DNA of 64,000 nucleotides from Massilia timonae CCUG 45783 (GTDB lineage Bacteria > Pseudomonadota > Gammaproteobacteria > Burkholderiales > Burkholderiaceae_D). Of this stretch, positions 8,656 to 17,334 are shown one piece after another. Under the pieces are notes generated by a model, which was not told the DNA's origin, ran no database searches, and was given only the letters and a program-made list of their open reading frames with translations. The translations under genes and the position numbers were made by a program. Positions within the stretch are counted from its first letter, which is position 1, and each line of letters starts with the position of its first letter. Where the stretch lies: contig NZ_JH992923.1 in the NCBI RefSeq assembly GCF_000315425.1, positions 186,365 to 250,364 of the forward strand, given 5' to 3'.

Positions 8656-10026
8656 ATGGCCACCTCAGTTCCTGCAACGCAGAGCGGACATCCCGCGAAT
8701 CCCGCCGGGCAGGGCGCAGTCGCAGCGTCGGTGGAGCATGGCCTGCAAGCCGCCGGCGTCGGCCGCTTCCAGTACCGCATCTTCATGATCTTCGGCCTGG
8801 TCTGGCTGGCCGACGCCATGCAGGTGCTGTCGATCGGCTTTTCCGCGCCATCGATCGCCAAGACCTTCGGCTTGACCATGCCGCAAGCCCTGCAGACGGG
8901 AACGCTGTTCTTCGTCGGCATGCTGATCGGCGCTTTTGTCTTCGGCCGGCTGGCGGACCGGATCGGCCGGCGTCCGGTGCTGATGATGGCGGTGGTGATC
9001 GACGCCTGCTTCGGCGTCGCGTCCGCATTCGCGCCCGATTTCACCTGGCTCTTGGCACTGCGCTTCCTGACCGGCATTGGCGTCGGCGCGACGCTGCCGG
9101 TCGACTACACGATGATGGCCGAATTCCTGCCCAGCGACCGGCGCGGGCGCTGGCTGGTGCTGCTCGAGTCGTTCTGGGCGCTGGGGACGATCTGCTTGGC
9201 GGTGCTGGCGCTGTGGGCGGTGCAGTGGGGCGACGACGCCTGGCGCGTCATCTTCTTCGTCACCGGCTTGCCGGCCCTGGTCGGCGTGGTTCTGCGGTTC
9301 TATATTCCCGAGTCGCCGATGTACCTGCACCGCAGCGGCAAGCTCGAGGAGGCGCGCGCAGTGCTGGGGCGGGTGGCCAGGACCAATGGCCGCGCGGTCG
9401 ACATCCCGGCGCTGCAGCCCGAGCGCCGCCAGAAGTCGTCACTGCTTTCGCTGTTCAGGGACGGCCTGCGCCGCCGCAGCGTTTCGCTGTTTCTCGCATG
9501 GGCGCTGATCTCGATCGCCTATTATGGCGTGTTCGTCTACCTGCCGATCAAGCTGGGCGCCGAAGGCTTCGGCTTCATGCGTGGCCAGGAATTCCTGATC
9601 GTGCTGGCGCTGGTCCAGTTGCCCGGCTTCGCGCTGGCCGCCTATGGCGTCGAGCGCTGGGGGCGCAAGCCGACGCTGGTCGGTTTCCTGCTGCTGAGCA
9701 GCATCGGCTGCCTCGGTTATAGCCTTGGCAGTTCCACCGCGCTGGTGGTGGGATCGACGCTCCTGATGAGTTTCGCGCTGCTGGGCACCTGGGGCGCCCT
9801 GTATGCGTTCACGCCCGAGGTCTATCCGACCAGGCTGCGCGCCAGCGGCATGGGCGTGGCCGGTGCCGTCGCCCGCTTCGGCGGCCTGTTCGCGCCGGCG
9901 ATCGTGGCACCGGTCATGACCACGCATTTCACGCTGGCACTGGTGATGTTGTCGAGCTTCCTGCTGGTGGGGGCGGTCGCGGTTTTGTGCGTCGACACCG
10001 AGTCGCGCCAGCGGGCGCTCGATTGA
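8656..10026 (+). CDS. MFS transporter (metabolite:H+ symporter type)
   Basis: A 456-residue, 12-helix major facilitator. The loop 2-3 motif GRLADRIGRRP and the later PESPMYLHRSGK and ERWGRKP are characteristic of the sugar-porter/SV2/aromatic-acid symporter side of the family rather than drug exporters. The chosen ATG is at 8656; 24 further in-frame codons upstream look non-coding. It stands alone, followed on the other strand by an unrelated low-GC gene. The substrate, perhaps an organic acid, sugar or vitamin, cannot be decided from sequence. Confidence 0.85.
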   Translation: MATSVPATQSGHPANPAGQGAVAASVEHGLQAAGVGRFQYRIFMIFGLVWLADAMQVLSIGFSAPSIAKTFGLTMPQALQTGTLFFVGMLIGAFVFGRLADRIGRRPVLMMAVVIDACFGVASAFAPDFTWLLALRFLTGIGVGATLPVDYTMMAEFLPSDRRGRWLVLLESFWALGTICLAVLALWAVQWGDDAWRVIFFVTGLPALVGVVLRFYIPESPMYLHRSGKLEEARAVLGRVARTNGRAVDIPALQPERRQKSSLLSLFRDGLRRRSVSLFLAWALISIAYYGVFVYLPIKLGAEGFGFMRGQEFLIVLALVQLPGFALAAYGVERWGRKPTLVGFLLLSSIGCLGYSLGSSTALVVGSTLLMSFALLGTWGALYAFTPEVYPTRLRASGMGVAGAVARFGGLFAPAIVAPVMTTHFTLALVMLSSFLLVGAVAVLCVDTESRQRALD

Positions 10027-10034
10027 TGGAGCAG

Positions 10035-10652
10035 TCAAGCTCGACGCATGAATTCGAAGAAGTTATCGCCATATCCGACGCTTGCATCGCAGCCGAAAGG
10101 CTCGTTAATCGCATATAGCGTGATCGAAGAAGCGCTTCGTTCATCGACGGGGAAGAAAGCGCCTCCTGGCTCGGAGAACATATTGAAATCCCCCTGCTTC
10201 ATGCCGCAGTGCTCGCAATGGTTCATCCAGTACGAGCTGTTGGTAGTCTTGCTGAAGTCGCGTCTGAAGTTTGATGTGAATGACAGCATGTGCCTTGTTG
10301 CCGTTGGAATAAGGTCACTGACATAGGAAAGAATTGCACTGTAGTCGTGTCTCAGCCACGGTGTTCCAAGTTCCTCCTCCATGTCAGGCTCGAATGTCTC
10401 ATGCCCTTCGGGCAACACAAAACAATAGACGTGTGTTAGATCGCCGCATTTCCAGCAAGCCTCCTTCGTCTGACCTATGAAATAGCGGTTCGAACGGATA
10501 CCCCATTGCGGAGCTTGAGGAATCCAACGGGAAAATAATTCGGCGTTTATGCCGTCAGGTACATACCAAACTTTGTTGGCTACGTCCCAGCGTGCACCGA
10601 GCTTCTTGGCATCGTCTTTTTCAGAGAAGGGCACAAGTAAATCGACTCGCAT
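10035..10652 (-). CDS. DUF5710-domain protein
   Basis: A 205-residue protein starting MRVDLLVPFSEKDDAKKLGA. The first 45 residues, with KKLGARWD and WYVPDG, match the DUF5710 domain, a small module seen in plasmid and phage primase-like proteins and standalone proteins. The rest is not recognised; it has two Cys pairs, CWKCGD and CEHCGM, that could bind metal. Base composition is clearly lower in GC and codon use is more even than in the neighbours, which suggests horizontal acquisition. No mobility gene is adjacent. Confidence 0.7.
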   Translation of the reverse strand: MRVDLLVPFSEKDDAKKLGARWDVANKVWYVPDGINAELFSRWIPQAPQWGIRSNRYFIGQTKEACWKCGDLTHVYCFVLPEGHETFEPDMEEELGTPWLRHDYSAILSYVSDLIPTATRHMLSFTSNFRRDFSKTTNSSYWMNHCEHCGMKQGDFNMFSEPGGAFFPVDERSASSITLYAINEPFGCDASVGYGDNFFEFMRRA

Positions 10653-10829
10653 GACTCAGCTTCCAAGTTAGAATGTTAAGGGGTTTCTCAACGTAATGTT
10701 CCGCACTAAGCAACCCAAGGGGGCTGCGGATCATGCTATCACTGACCTATTCGTTGTGTTGAGACTACATTATCTGTAGCGGAGATACGGATTTTTCGTC
10801 AGACGAGAAGAATAGATGAACGTCGGAAT

Positions 10830-11405
10830 ATGAAATCGATGGAAGTCAATAAGGTGGTATTCGTCGGTGCTGAGTCGACCGGAAAGTCGACGTTGGCGCT
10901 GCATCTGGCGAGCCAGTCCAACGCTGGCTTCGTCCCCGAAATCGGCCGCTTCATCTGGGAAGAAAAACAGGGCCAGCTCACTGCCGACGATTACGTCGAG
11001 ATCGCCGAACGCCACCGCGATGCCGAAGACGAGGCGGTGAGACAGGCATCCGGCCGCTGGGTCTTCGTCGACACCAATGCGCTCACCACGCTGCTGCTCG
11101 GCCTGTGCTTCGGCCAGGTCACCGAGCCGGCGCCGCCCGCGCTGCTGCGCTACGCCGACGATTGCCGCACGCGCTACCTGCACCATTTCGTCTGCGCCGA
11201 CGACATCCCGTATGAAGAAGAGCCCGGCGTGCGCGAGAACGCCGCCTGGCGCACTCACATCCAGACGCTGGTGCTGGAAGACCTCGACCGCCGCGGCATT
11301 GCATACACGGTATTGACGGGCACGCTTCAAGCGCGCGCCGCGAAGGTGATGGAAGTCCTGTCCCGGATCGAACAGGACCGGCAGCTCAAGCGCGCAGCTG
11401 CGTAA
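10830..11405 (+). CDS. NadR/RNK-like P-loop kinase
   Basis: A 191-residue ATPase. A Walker A motif (GAESTGKST) lies at residues 13-21 and the overall pattern (PEIGRFIWE, then FVDTNALTT and YADDCRTRYLHHFVCADDIPY) resembles the C-terminal nicotinamide riboside kinase domain of NadR. It may phosphorylate nicotinamide riboside in NAD salvage. No pnuC transporter or adenylyltransferase domain is nearby, so the substrate is tentative. The 3' end overlaps the convergent ChaC-like gene by 20 bases. Confidence 0.7.
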   Translation: MKSMEVNKVVFVGAESTGKSTLALHLASQSNAGFVPEIGRFIWEEKQGQLTADDYVEIAERHRDAEDEAVRQASGRWVFVDTNALTTLLLGLCFGQVTEPAPPALLRYADDCRTRYLHHFVCADDIPYEEEPGVRENAAWRTHIQTLVLEDLDRRGIAYTVLTGTLQARAAKVMEVLSRIEQDRQLKRAAA

Positions 11406-11967
11406 CCCCGAAATCCGCAAGGTGCCGCTCGAGCGCGAACACGTGCGGGTCGGGCTTGCCGAGTTCGCGCAATGCCTGCGCCAGGCCGAGCAGGTATTCG
11501 CTGTTCGGCCCGCTCGGTCCGCGCGCCGTGGCGATCTGGCGCGCGATGTCGATTTCGTCGGCCGGACCGAGATAAGCCTCGTTCTCGTGCGTGGCGATGT
11601 ACACGATCCCTTCGTCGCTGCTGCCGTCGTCGAAGTGCATCTCGGTCGCCAGGCGCAGGTAGCCGTTCTTTTCGCGGTGATCCAGGTGCGCGAATTCTTC
11701 CGGCGTCACCAGATAGGCCATGCCGTGGCATAGCGCGCCGGCGTCGGGCACCAGGGTGACGACGCGCCCCGGCGCCGTCTCGGTGCCGCGATGGTCGTGC
11801 GAGCCTTGCCAGAAACGCCGCGACCAGCCGCCGATATGGGCCGGGCGCCGGTCGAGATAGGGAAAATCGGCCTTGAAGATCAGCGAACCGTAACCGAACA
11901 GCCACACGCTCTTGTGGCCGTCGAACTTGTTCATGCGCTGGTTGATCGCGATCGTATTGTGGGACAT
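11386..11967 (-). CDS. ChaC-like gamma-glutamylcyclotransferase
   Basis: A protein of about 193 residues with the family hallmark VWLFGYGSLIF near the N-terminus and the conserved GSHDHRGTETAPGR and REKNGY stretches. The catalytic Glu is seen in DHREKNGY. ChaC enzymes cleave glutathione to 5-oxoproline and Cys-Gly in the cytoplasm. Starts at 12000, 11967 and 11934 are all possible and none has a strong ribosome site; 11967 is a compromise. It converges with the NadR-like gene. Confidence 0.85.
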   Translation of the reverse strand: MSHNTIAINQRMNKFDGHKSVWLFGYGSLIFKADFPYLDRRPAHIGGWSRRFWQGSHDHRGTETAPGRVVTLVPDAGALCHGMAYLVTPEEFAHLDHREKNGYLRLATEMHFDDGSSDEGIVYIATHENEAYLGPADEIDIARQIATARGPSGPNSEYLLGLAQALRELGKPDPHVFALERHLADFGVTQLRA

Positions 11968-12019
11968 CGTGAGGGCAGGGCAAAGACAGATGCCGTTCAT
12001 TGTAGCGCGGCAGGCGCCA

Positions 12020-12919
12020 TCAGCGTTGCGACCGTTTTACATATCCAAACAGGAAATTGATATAACTCTCGGCCGCCGGCGACAGCGAGCGGCCGGGGCG
12101 GGTGTAGATGAAGAAACGCCGCGTCAGCACCGGTTCGTCCAGTGGCCGCAGCACCAGGCCGTGCAGCTTCACCAGCGGCTCGGCATACGGCAGGCAGACC
12201 GTCACCCCGAGCCCGGCGCTCACCATCGCCAGCGCCGTGGTCATGAAGGTCACCTCGTGCGCCGGCTTGATGGGCGTCTCGCGCAGCGAGGTATGCATGT
12301 CATCGAGCAGCCGCTCGGTGAACTGGCCCTGCAGCGAAATGAAGGGGTGGTGCGCCACGTCCTGCCAGGTCAGGCGCGGCAGCGCGGCCAGCGGGTGATT
12401 CTCCGGAAACACCAGCGCGAACGGCATCTCGAACAGTTCGCGCGCCTCCAGCGGCGGCGCCGGCACCCGCTCGGGGCCGATGCCGACGTCCGCCTCGCCC
12501 GACAATACGCGCGCGATCACGCCCTCCACCTCGGTATCGCTCAGGCGCACCTCGATCGCGGGATGCTCGGCGCGGTAGGCCGCGATCGCCTGCGGCAACA
12601 AGGTGCACGACATTAGTTGCGGCGCCGCGACGCGCACCAGCCCTTTCTTGAGTCGCGTGTGATCGGCCACGTTAGCCAGCGCACCGTCCAGGTCATCGAT
12701 CATCTGGCTAAATAAGGGGAACAGTTCGCGCCCGATGTCGGTCAGGACGATACGGCGCGTGCTGCGGTCGACCACGCGCGCCCCGAGGGTCTGTTCGAGC
12801 TCCTTGATCAGCCCGGACAGCGCCGACTGCGTCACGTGGATCGCCTGCGCCGCAAGGGTGAAATTGCCGGTCTTGGCCAGGGCGACGAAGGCGCGCATCT
12901 GGCGCAGCGTGGGATTCAT
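12020..12919 (-). CDS. LysR-family transcriptional regulator
   Basis: A 299-residue LysR regulator. It has an N-terminal winged helix (MNPTLRQMRAFVALAKTGNF, then AAQAIHVTQSALSGLIKELE) and an effector domain from about residue 90. The start at ATG 12919 fits the family exactly, with AGG 9 bases upstream. It is divergent from the fumarylacetoacetase gene, the usual layout for a regulator of the neighbouring operon. The effector could be a tyrosine-pathway or gentisate-pathway intermediate; this is inference from position. Confidence 0.9.
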   Translation of the reverse strand: MNPTLRQMRAFVALAKTGNFTLAAQAIHVTQSALSGLIKELEQTLGARVVDRSTRRIVLTDIGRELFPLFSQMIDDLDGALANVADHTRLKKGLVRVAAPQLMSCTLLPQAIAAYRAEHPAIEVRLSDTEVEGVIARVLSGEADVGIGPERVPAPPLEARELFEMPFALVFPENHPLAALPRLTWQDVAHHPFISLQGQFTERLLDDMHTSLRETPIKPAHEVTFMTTALAMVSAGLGVTVCLPYAEPLVKLHGLVLRPLDEPVLTRRFFIYTRPGRSLSPAAESYINFLFGYVKRSQR

Positions 12920-12946
12920 AAGAAAACCTGATAAATCGGGTTGAAA

Positions 12947-12959
12947 ATACTGTTTGTAT
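12947..12959. promoter_or_regulatory. Candidate LysR-type operator
   Basis: The short dyad ATAC-TGTTT-GTAT lies in the 96-base gap between the divergent lysR and fumarylacetoacetase genes, in an AT-rich stretch. It resembles the interrupted dyads bound by LysR proteins. It rests on symmetry and position only. Confidence 0.4.
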
Positions 12960-13015
12960 GATAATGGGTTTTGATTTGTAATGGTGGCCACTCAGCAATA
13001 TCGAAGGAAACGCCC

Positions 13016-14041
13016 ATGAAACTCGCCACCCTCAAATCCGGCGCCCGCGACGGCGCCCTGGTCGTCGTCAGCCGCGACCTGGTCACGTATCAAGCCGTGC
13101 CAGACATCGCGCGCACCATGCAGGCCGCGCTGGACGACTGGGACGCGGTCGCGCCGCACCTGGCAAAGGTCTACGAGCAGCTCAACGATGGTAATGCGGA
13201 CGGCGCCGAATCCTTCATCGAACAGGAATGCCACTCGCCGCTGCCGCGCGCCTACCAGTGGGCCGACGGCTCGGCCTACATCAACCACGTCGAGCTGGTG
13301 CGCAAGGCGCGCAATGCCGAGGTGCCGGCCTCGTTCTATACCGATCCGCTGATGTACCAGGGCGGCGGCGATTCCTTCGTCGGCCCCTGCGATCCGATCG
13401 CGGCCCTGTCCGAAGATTGGGGCATCGATCTCGAGGCCGAGGTGGCGGTGGTCACGGGCGACGTGCCGATGGGCGCCAGCGTGGAGCGGGCGGCGAGCGC
13501 GATCCGCCTGGTCATGCTGGTCAACGACGTCTCGCTGCGCAACCTGATCCCGAACGAACTGGCCAAGGGCTTCGGCTTCTACCAGTCCAAGCCGGCCAGC
13601 GCCTTCTCGCCGGTCGCGGTCACGCCGGACGAGCTGGGCGACGCCTGGCAGGGCAGCAAGCTTCACCTGCCGCTGCTGGTGACGCTCAACGGCGCCGCCT
13701 TCGGCCGTCCGAACGCCGGCGAAGACATGACCTTCAGCTTCGCTCAGCTGGTCGCGCACGCTGCGGCAACGCGCGAGCTGTGCGCCGGCAGCATCATCGG
13801 TTCGGGCACGGTGTCGAACAAGCAGGGCAGCCTGCACGGTTCGAGCGTCGAGAACGGCGGCGTCGGCTACTGCTGCCTGGCCGAGGTGCGCATGTACGAG
13901 ACCATCGAAGAGGGCAAGCCGAAAACGCCATACCTAAGATTCGGCGACACGGTGCGCATCGAGATGCTGGATGGCGATGGCGCCAGCATCTTCGGGGCGA
14001 TCGACCAGGAAGTGATGCGTTATCAGGAAAAGCGCAAATGA
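13016..14041 (+). CDS. Fumarylacetoacetate hydrolase
   Basis: A 341-residue member of the FAH superfamily. AAGGA precedes the ATG at 13016. Metal-site residues are visible in the order EQECHSPLPRAYQWADGSAY, then EDWGIDLEAEVAVVTGDV (two acidic ligands) and the GSGTVSNKQ loop. FAH cleaves fumarylacetoacetate to fumarate and acetoacetate, the last step of tyrosine breakdown. The zeta-GST isomerase downstream supplies its substrate. A gentisate-route fumarylpyruvate hydrolase is the alternative, but those are usually nearer 230 residues. Confidence 0.85.
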   Translation: MKLATLKSGARDGALVVVSRDLVTYQAVPDIARTMQAALDDWDAVAPHLAKVYEQLNDGNADGAESFIEQECHSPLPRAYQWADGSAYINHVELVRKARNAEVPASFYTDPLMYQGGGDSFVGPCDPIAALSEDWGIDLEAEVAVVTGDVPMGASVERAASAIRLVMLVNDVSLRNLIPNELAKGFGFYQSKPASAFSPVAVTPDELGDAWQGSKLHLPLLVTLNGAAFGRPNAGEDMTFSFAQLVAHAAATRELCAGSIIGSGTVSNKQGSLHGSSVENGGVGYCCLAEVRMYETIEEGKPKTPYLRFGDTVRIEMLDGDGASIFGAIDQEVMRYQEKRK

Positions 14042-14084
14042 GGCAGCAAGTGAGACAGCAAATGAGACAGCAAGTGAGGCAGCG
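14039..14084 (+). repeat. 12-bp tandem repeat between FAH and isomerase genes
   Basis: A unit TGAGGCAGCAAG is repeated almost four times (three full copies and one of 10 bases, with only G/A changes). The first copy contains the stop codon of the FAH gene and the last supplies the GAGG just upstream of the next ATG. It probably arose by slippage. Confidence 0.9.
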
Positions 14085-14729
14085 ATGAAGCTCTACACCT
14101 ATTTTCGCAGCTCGGCCGCATACCGGGTGCGTATTGCGCTCAACCTGAAGGGCTTGGCCTACGACGCGGTGCCGGTGCACCTGCTGAAGGACGGCGGCCA
14201 GCACCTGCAGGACGACTACCGCAAGATCAACCCGAGCGGGCTGGTGCCGTCGTTCCAGGACGACCGCATCACGCTCACCCAGTCGATGGCGATCATCGAA
14301 TACCTCGACGAGATCCATCCCGAGCCGCCGCTGCTGCCGAAGGACGCGCCGGGCCGCGGCCGGGTGCGCGAGCTGGCCCAGATCATCGGCTGCGACATCC
14401 ATCCGCTCAACAACCTGCGCGTGCTGAGCTACCTGGTCAAGCACATGGGCCTGTCCGACCAGGCCAAGACCGAGTGGTACCGCCACTGGATCATCGAAGG
14501 CTTCCAGTCGCTCGAAGCGCACCTGGCGCGCGATCCGGGCGCCGGGCCGTTCTGCCATGGCGACCATCCGACCATCGCCGACTGCTACCTGGTGCCGCAG
14601 GTCTTCAATGCGCAGCGCTTCAATATCGACGTCTCGGCCTATCCGAACATCGACCGCATCAACTCGCTGTGCATCGAGCTGCCGGCGTTCAGGGCGGCGC
14701 ATCCGTCGCACCAGCCGGATACCGAGTAA
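14085..14729 (+). CDS. maiA: Maleylacetoacetate isomerase (zeta-class GST)
   Basis: A 214-residue zeta-class glutathione transferase. The N-terminal thioredoxin-fold half has the zeta motif as RSSAAYRVRIALNLKG and the cis-proline loop NPSGLVPSF, followed by the QSMAIIEYLDE glutathione-binding segment; the C-terminal helical domain ends at about 212. It isomerises maleylacetoacetate to fumarylacetoacetate using glutathione, feeding the enzyme encoded just upstream. The close homologue maleylpyruvate isomerase (NagL) cannot be fully excluded. Confidence 0.88.
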   Translation: MKLYTYFRSSAAYRVRIALNLKGLAYDAVPVHLLKDGGQHLQDDYRKINPSGLVPSFQDDRITLTQSMAIIEYLDEIHPEPPLLPKDAPGRGRVRELAQIIGCDIHPLNNLRVLSYLVKHMGLSDQAKTEWYRHWIIEGFQSLEAHLARDPGAGPFCHGDHPTIADCYLVPQVFNAQRFNIDVSAYPNIDRINSLCIELPAFRAAHPSHQPDTE

Positions 14730-14735
14730 ATCGCG

Positions 14736-14756
14736 CCGGGCAGCCACGCTGCCCGG
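14736..14756. terminator. Stem-loop after maiA
   Basis: CCGGGCAGC and GCTGCCCGG form a perfect 9-bp stem around a 3-base loop, starting six bases after the maiA stop. There is no clear T-run after it, so it may be a Rho-dependent or weak terminator, or a stabilising hairpin. Confidence 0.5.
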
Positions 14757-15149
14757 TATCGGCGCCGCCCATCACATCGCCGCATCTCTCCCCGCCAGAT
14801 ATTCATGACATTCCGGATTGTCCATATTCGGGATCGCCAATTCATTTAATAAACGCGCTAAACGTCCAATTAATTTTACTAAACAAAGACGCTTTATTCG
14901 CCCGAACTTTATTAATCGATTCCCGATCACAGTAATGATTTCTATGGGGAATAATTAAATTTCCAATAGTAAATTTGCTACATAATTATGACAATTTAGT
15001 GCCGAGATGCCGTAGACCGAGGAATATGGCGGCTCTAGAATCACTCATCCATTCCCCCTGCATTTAATTCGGCGCACTGTAAATCAATTCCGGTTCTGGC
15101 TGGAAGGGGTGGGTATTCGCCTTTTTCTTTAATATTCATAGGGAAGATC
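14757..15149. other. AT-rich intergenic region, no gene seen
   Basis: This stretch between maiA and the PEP-CTERM gene has markedly lower GC than its surroundings, particularly 14810-15010. I see no convincing reading frame, RNA gene or sigma-54 promoter in it. It probably carries the promoter and leader of the PEP-CTERM gene, whose ribosome site (GGGAAG) is at its end. Confidence 0.5.
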
Positions 15150-15884
15150 ATGACCTTGCATAAATTAATGTTTGTGTTGGCGCTTTCTCTGGCCGCGACC
15201 GTTGTCAAGGCCGCACCGGCCAGCTCATTCGTCGACTTTTCCAACGGCGCCCAGGGATGGGAAGGATCGCAGCCTGCCAATGGCGTGGGCGGGTCATGGA
15301 TCGACACCAGCCTGGGCAACGGCGCTCCCGCGCTGCACACCGTGATGGAAAACTTCGGCATCGGTTTCAGCAACCGCAATCAGAATTACGTGGGGGATTA
15401 TTCAAAGCTGGGCAGCGTGACCATCGGCCTGGACATCATCGCCAATTCGATTCGCTACGTTGGCCAGGAGGTTTCGCGCAACCTGGTCGTCGAATTACGC
15501 GATTACGACAATACGCCGGAGGGCATGCCTTACTCCAGCGTCTGGTTCGACCTGGGCGTCATCGACGCCACCCTCGGCTGGCAGCACCTGTCGGTGACGA
15601 TCGCCGACACCACCATGGCGGCCCTGCCGGCCGGTTGGGGCGGATACGGCACGACGGATGACGCCCAGGGACCGGGCCTGCCGCCCGGCCGTACCTTCGC
15701 CGACGTGCTGTCGAGCGTGGACGAACTGGTATTCAGTACCCTCGTTCCCGGCTGGTTCTACGGCTTCACCGATTTCGATATCGCGATCGACAATATTTCG
15801 GTCAGCGCCGGTGCGGCCGAGGTGCCGGAGCCGTCGAGCGCACCTCGTTATACACAAGTCCGCCAGCCTCACCACGCCGGCTGA
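15150..15884 (+). pseudogene. PEP-CTERM protein truncated by IS insertion (5' part)
   Basis: This gene encodes a signal peptide (MTLHKLMFVLALSLAATVVKA) and a secreted beta-rich domain resembling choice-of-anchor/LEVG-type PEP-CTERM proteins, and reaches the sorting motif VPEPSS at about residues 225-230. There the reading frame enters an insertion sequence and ends after 14 foreign residues (stop at 15884). The membrane helix and Arg-rich tail needed for exosortase sorting lie beyond the insertion at 17334-17411. The intact protein would have had about 255 residues. The truncated product may still be made and secreted but cannot be anchored. Confidence 0.9.
15832..15840 (+). repeat. Left target-site duplication of the IS
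   Basis: CGTCGAGCG directly precedes the left inverted repeat, and the same nine bases follow the right inverted repeat at 17326-17334. Nine bases is the duplication size of the IS50/Tn5 group. Confidence 0.93.
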
Positions 15885-17325
15885 AAATCCCGTTTACTTT
15901 CAATGACTTGCCAGCGCCCTTGTAAACCTTTGCAAAATCGCGTTTACTCTCGTCTTTTGCGTGGCGCAATTGGCGAGCAAATCGAAGGGATGGACCGATT
16001 CGGAGTTTGAGCAACTCGACCTGGGCGACGCGCGCCTGAACCGGCGAGCGAGGACACTGATGGAAACAATGGCGGGGGCACCGACGGCGAGCGTGCCAAA
16101 GGCCTGTAACGGCTGGGGTGAGACGATGGCCGCGTATCGCTTCTTCGACAATGACGGCGTCGACTGGCGGGCAATCCTGGAGCCGCACTGGCAGCAAACG
16201 GAACAGCGAATGGCCGAGCAGTCGGTGGTGCTGTGTCTGCAGGACACGACCGAACTGGACTTTAACGGACAGCAGGCGCGCGGCCTCGGACCGCTCAGCT
16301 ATGAAGCGCAGCGCGGCATGTACGTCCACCCCACCTACGCGGTGACGACGGCGCGCGAGCCGCTGGGGATCCTGGACGTGTGGATGTGGGCGCGCGCGCT
16401 GCGCGACACCAACGGCCAGCGCGGCGGCCCCAAGGAAAGCCTGCGCTGGATCGAAGGCTACGAAAGACTGGCGGAACTGGCACCGCGCCTGCCCGCCACG
16501 CGCTTGGTGTATGTGGCCGACCGCGAGGCGGACATGCTGCCCTTGATGGCGCGGGCGCAGCAGCTCGACTGCCCGGTGGACTGGCTGGTGCGCGCCGCGC
16601 ACAACCGCTGCTTGCCCAACAGCGAGAAGCTGTGGCCGCATGCCACGGAAGGCGCGCCGCTGGGGGAAATCGAGTTCGCGCTGGCCGCGCGGCCGGGCGC
16701 CAAGGCGCGCATCGTGCGCCAGCAGCTGTGGGCACGCCGGGTCGAACTGAACGCGGGCAAGGGCAAGGTGGTGACCGCCACATGCATCGTGGCGCGTGAA
16801 CACGGCGCTCCGGCCGGCGTCAAGCCGATCGAATGGCGCCTGCTGACGAACCGGGTCGCCACCAGCGCGGCCGAGGTGGCCGAATTGATCGACTGGTATC
16901 GCGCCCGCTGGGAAATTGAAATGCTGTTCAATGTGCTCAAGAACGGCTGCAAGGTCGAGGAACTTCAGCTGGGCACGATCGAGCGCATCGAGCGCGCACT
17001 GGCGCTGTACTTGGTCGTAGCCTGGCGCATTGCCTATCTGGTACGCATGGGCCGTACCTGCCCGAACCTGGATGCCCACTTGTTCTTTGATCCCGATGAG
17101 ATACGCGGCGCCTACTTGCTCAACAAATTACGCCCCCAGCCCAACCCGGCGTTAAACGAAGTAATACGCTTGATCGCCCGCGCGGGCGGCTTCTTGGGCC
17201 GAAAAGGTGATGGCGAACCTGGTGCCAAGACCCTCTGGGAAGGGCTGCGCGACGTGCGCGCCTCAGCTCTCACCCTTCAAGCACTACGCGAACTTGGAGA
17301 CTGACGAGTTGTGTATAACGAGGTG
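15841..17325 (+). mobile_element. IS4-family, IS50/Tn5-like insertion sequence (1485 bp)
   Basis: The element is bounded by perfect 17-bp inverted repeats CACCTCGTTATACACAA and flanked by a 9-bp duplication. The inner part TTATACACAAGT of the left end is identical to positions 8-19 of the Tn5 outer end as I remember it. It encodes one transposase with the Tn5-type catalytic motifs. It sits inside a PEP-CTERM gene in the same orientation, splitting the codons right after VPEPSS. Its edges look intact, so it may be a recent and active copy. Confidence 0.95.
15961..17304 (+). CDS. IS4-family transposase (Tn5-like)
   Basis: A 447-residue cut-and-paste transposase starting at a GTG. The N-terminal DNA-binding part (SEFEQLDLGDARLNRRARTL, then AYRFFDND) resembles Tn5 transposase. 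The DDE residues are Asp95 (CLQDTTELDF), Asp187 (YVADREADM) and Glu320, the last inside a perfect Y-x2-R-x3-E-x6-K signature (Tyr313, Arg316, Glu320, Lys327). The length and spacing match Tn5 transposase (476 residues; Asp97, Asp188, Glu326). No strong ribosome site precedes the GTG. It looks functional. Confidence 0.95.
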   Translation: MAQLASKSKGWTDSEFEQLDLGDARLNRRARTLMETMAGAPTASVPKACNGWGETMAAYRFFDNDGVDWRAILEPHWQQTEQRMAEQSVVLCLQDTTELDFNGQQARGLGPLSYEAQRGMYVHPTYAVTTAREPLGILDVWMWARALRDTNGQRGGPKESLRWIEGYERLAELAPRLPATRLVYVADREADMLPLMARAQQLDCPVDWLVRAAHNRCLPNSEKLWPHATEGAPLGEIEFALAARPGAKARIVRQQLWARRVELNAGKGKVVTATCIVAREHGAPAGVKPIEWRLLTNRVATSAAEVAELIDWYRARWEIEMLFNVLKNGCKVEELQLGTIERIERALALYLVVAWRIAYLVRMGRTCPNLDAHLFFDPDEIRGAYLLNKLRPQPNPALNEVIRLIARAGGFLGRKGDGEPGAKTLWEGLRDVRASALTLQALRELGD

Positions 17326-17334
17326 CGTCGAGCG
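17326..17334 (+). repeat. Right target-site duplication of the IS
   Basis: CGTCGAGCG repeats the nine bases at 15832-15840. Joining the two flanks at this duplication restores one continuous PEP-CTERM reading frame. Confidence 0.93.

Noticed and set aside
14639-14935. Small genes in the AT-rich gap after maiA
   Set aside because: The frames overlap maiA or its stem-loop and have no start signals or family features.
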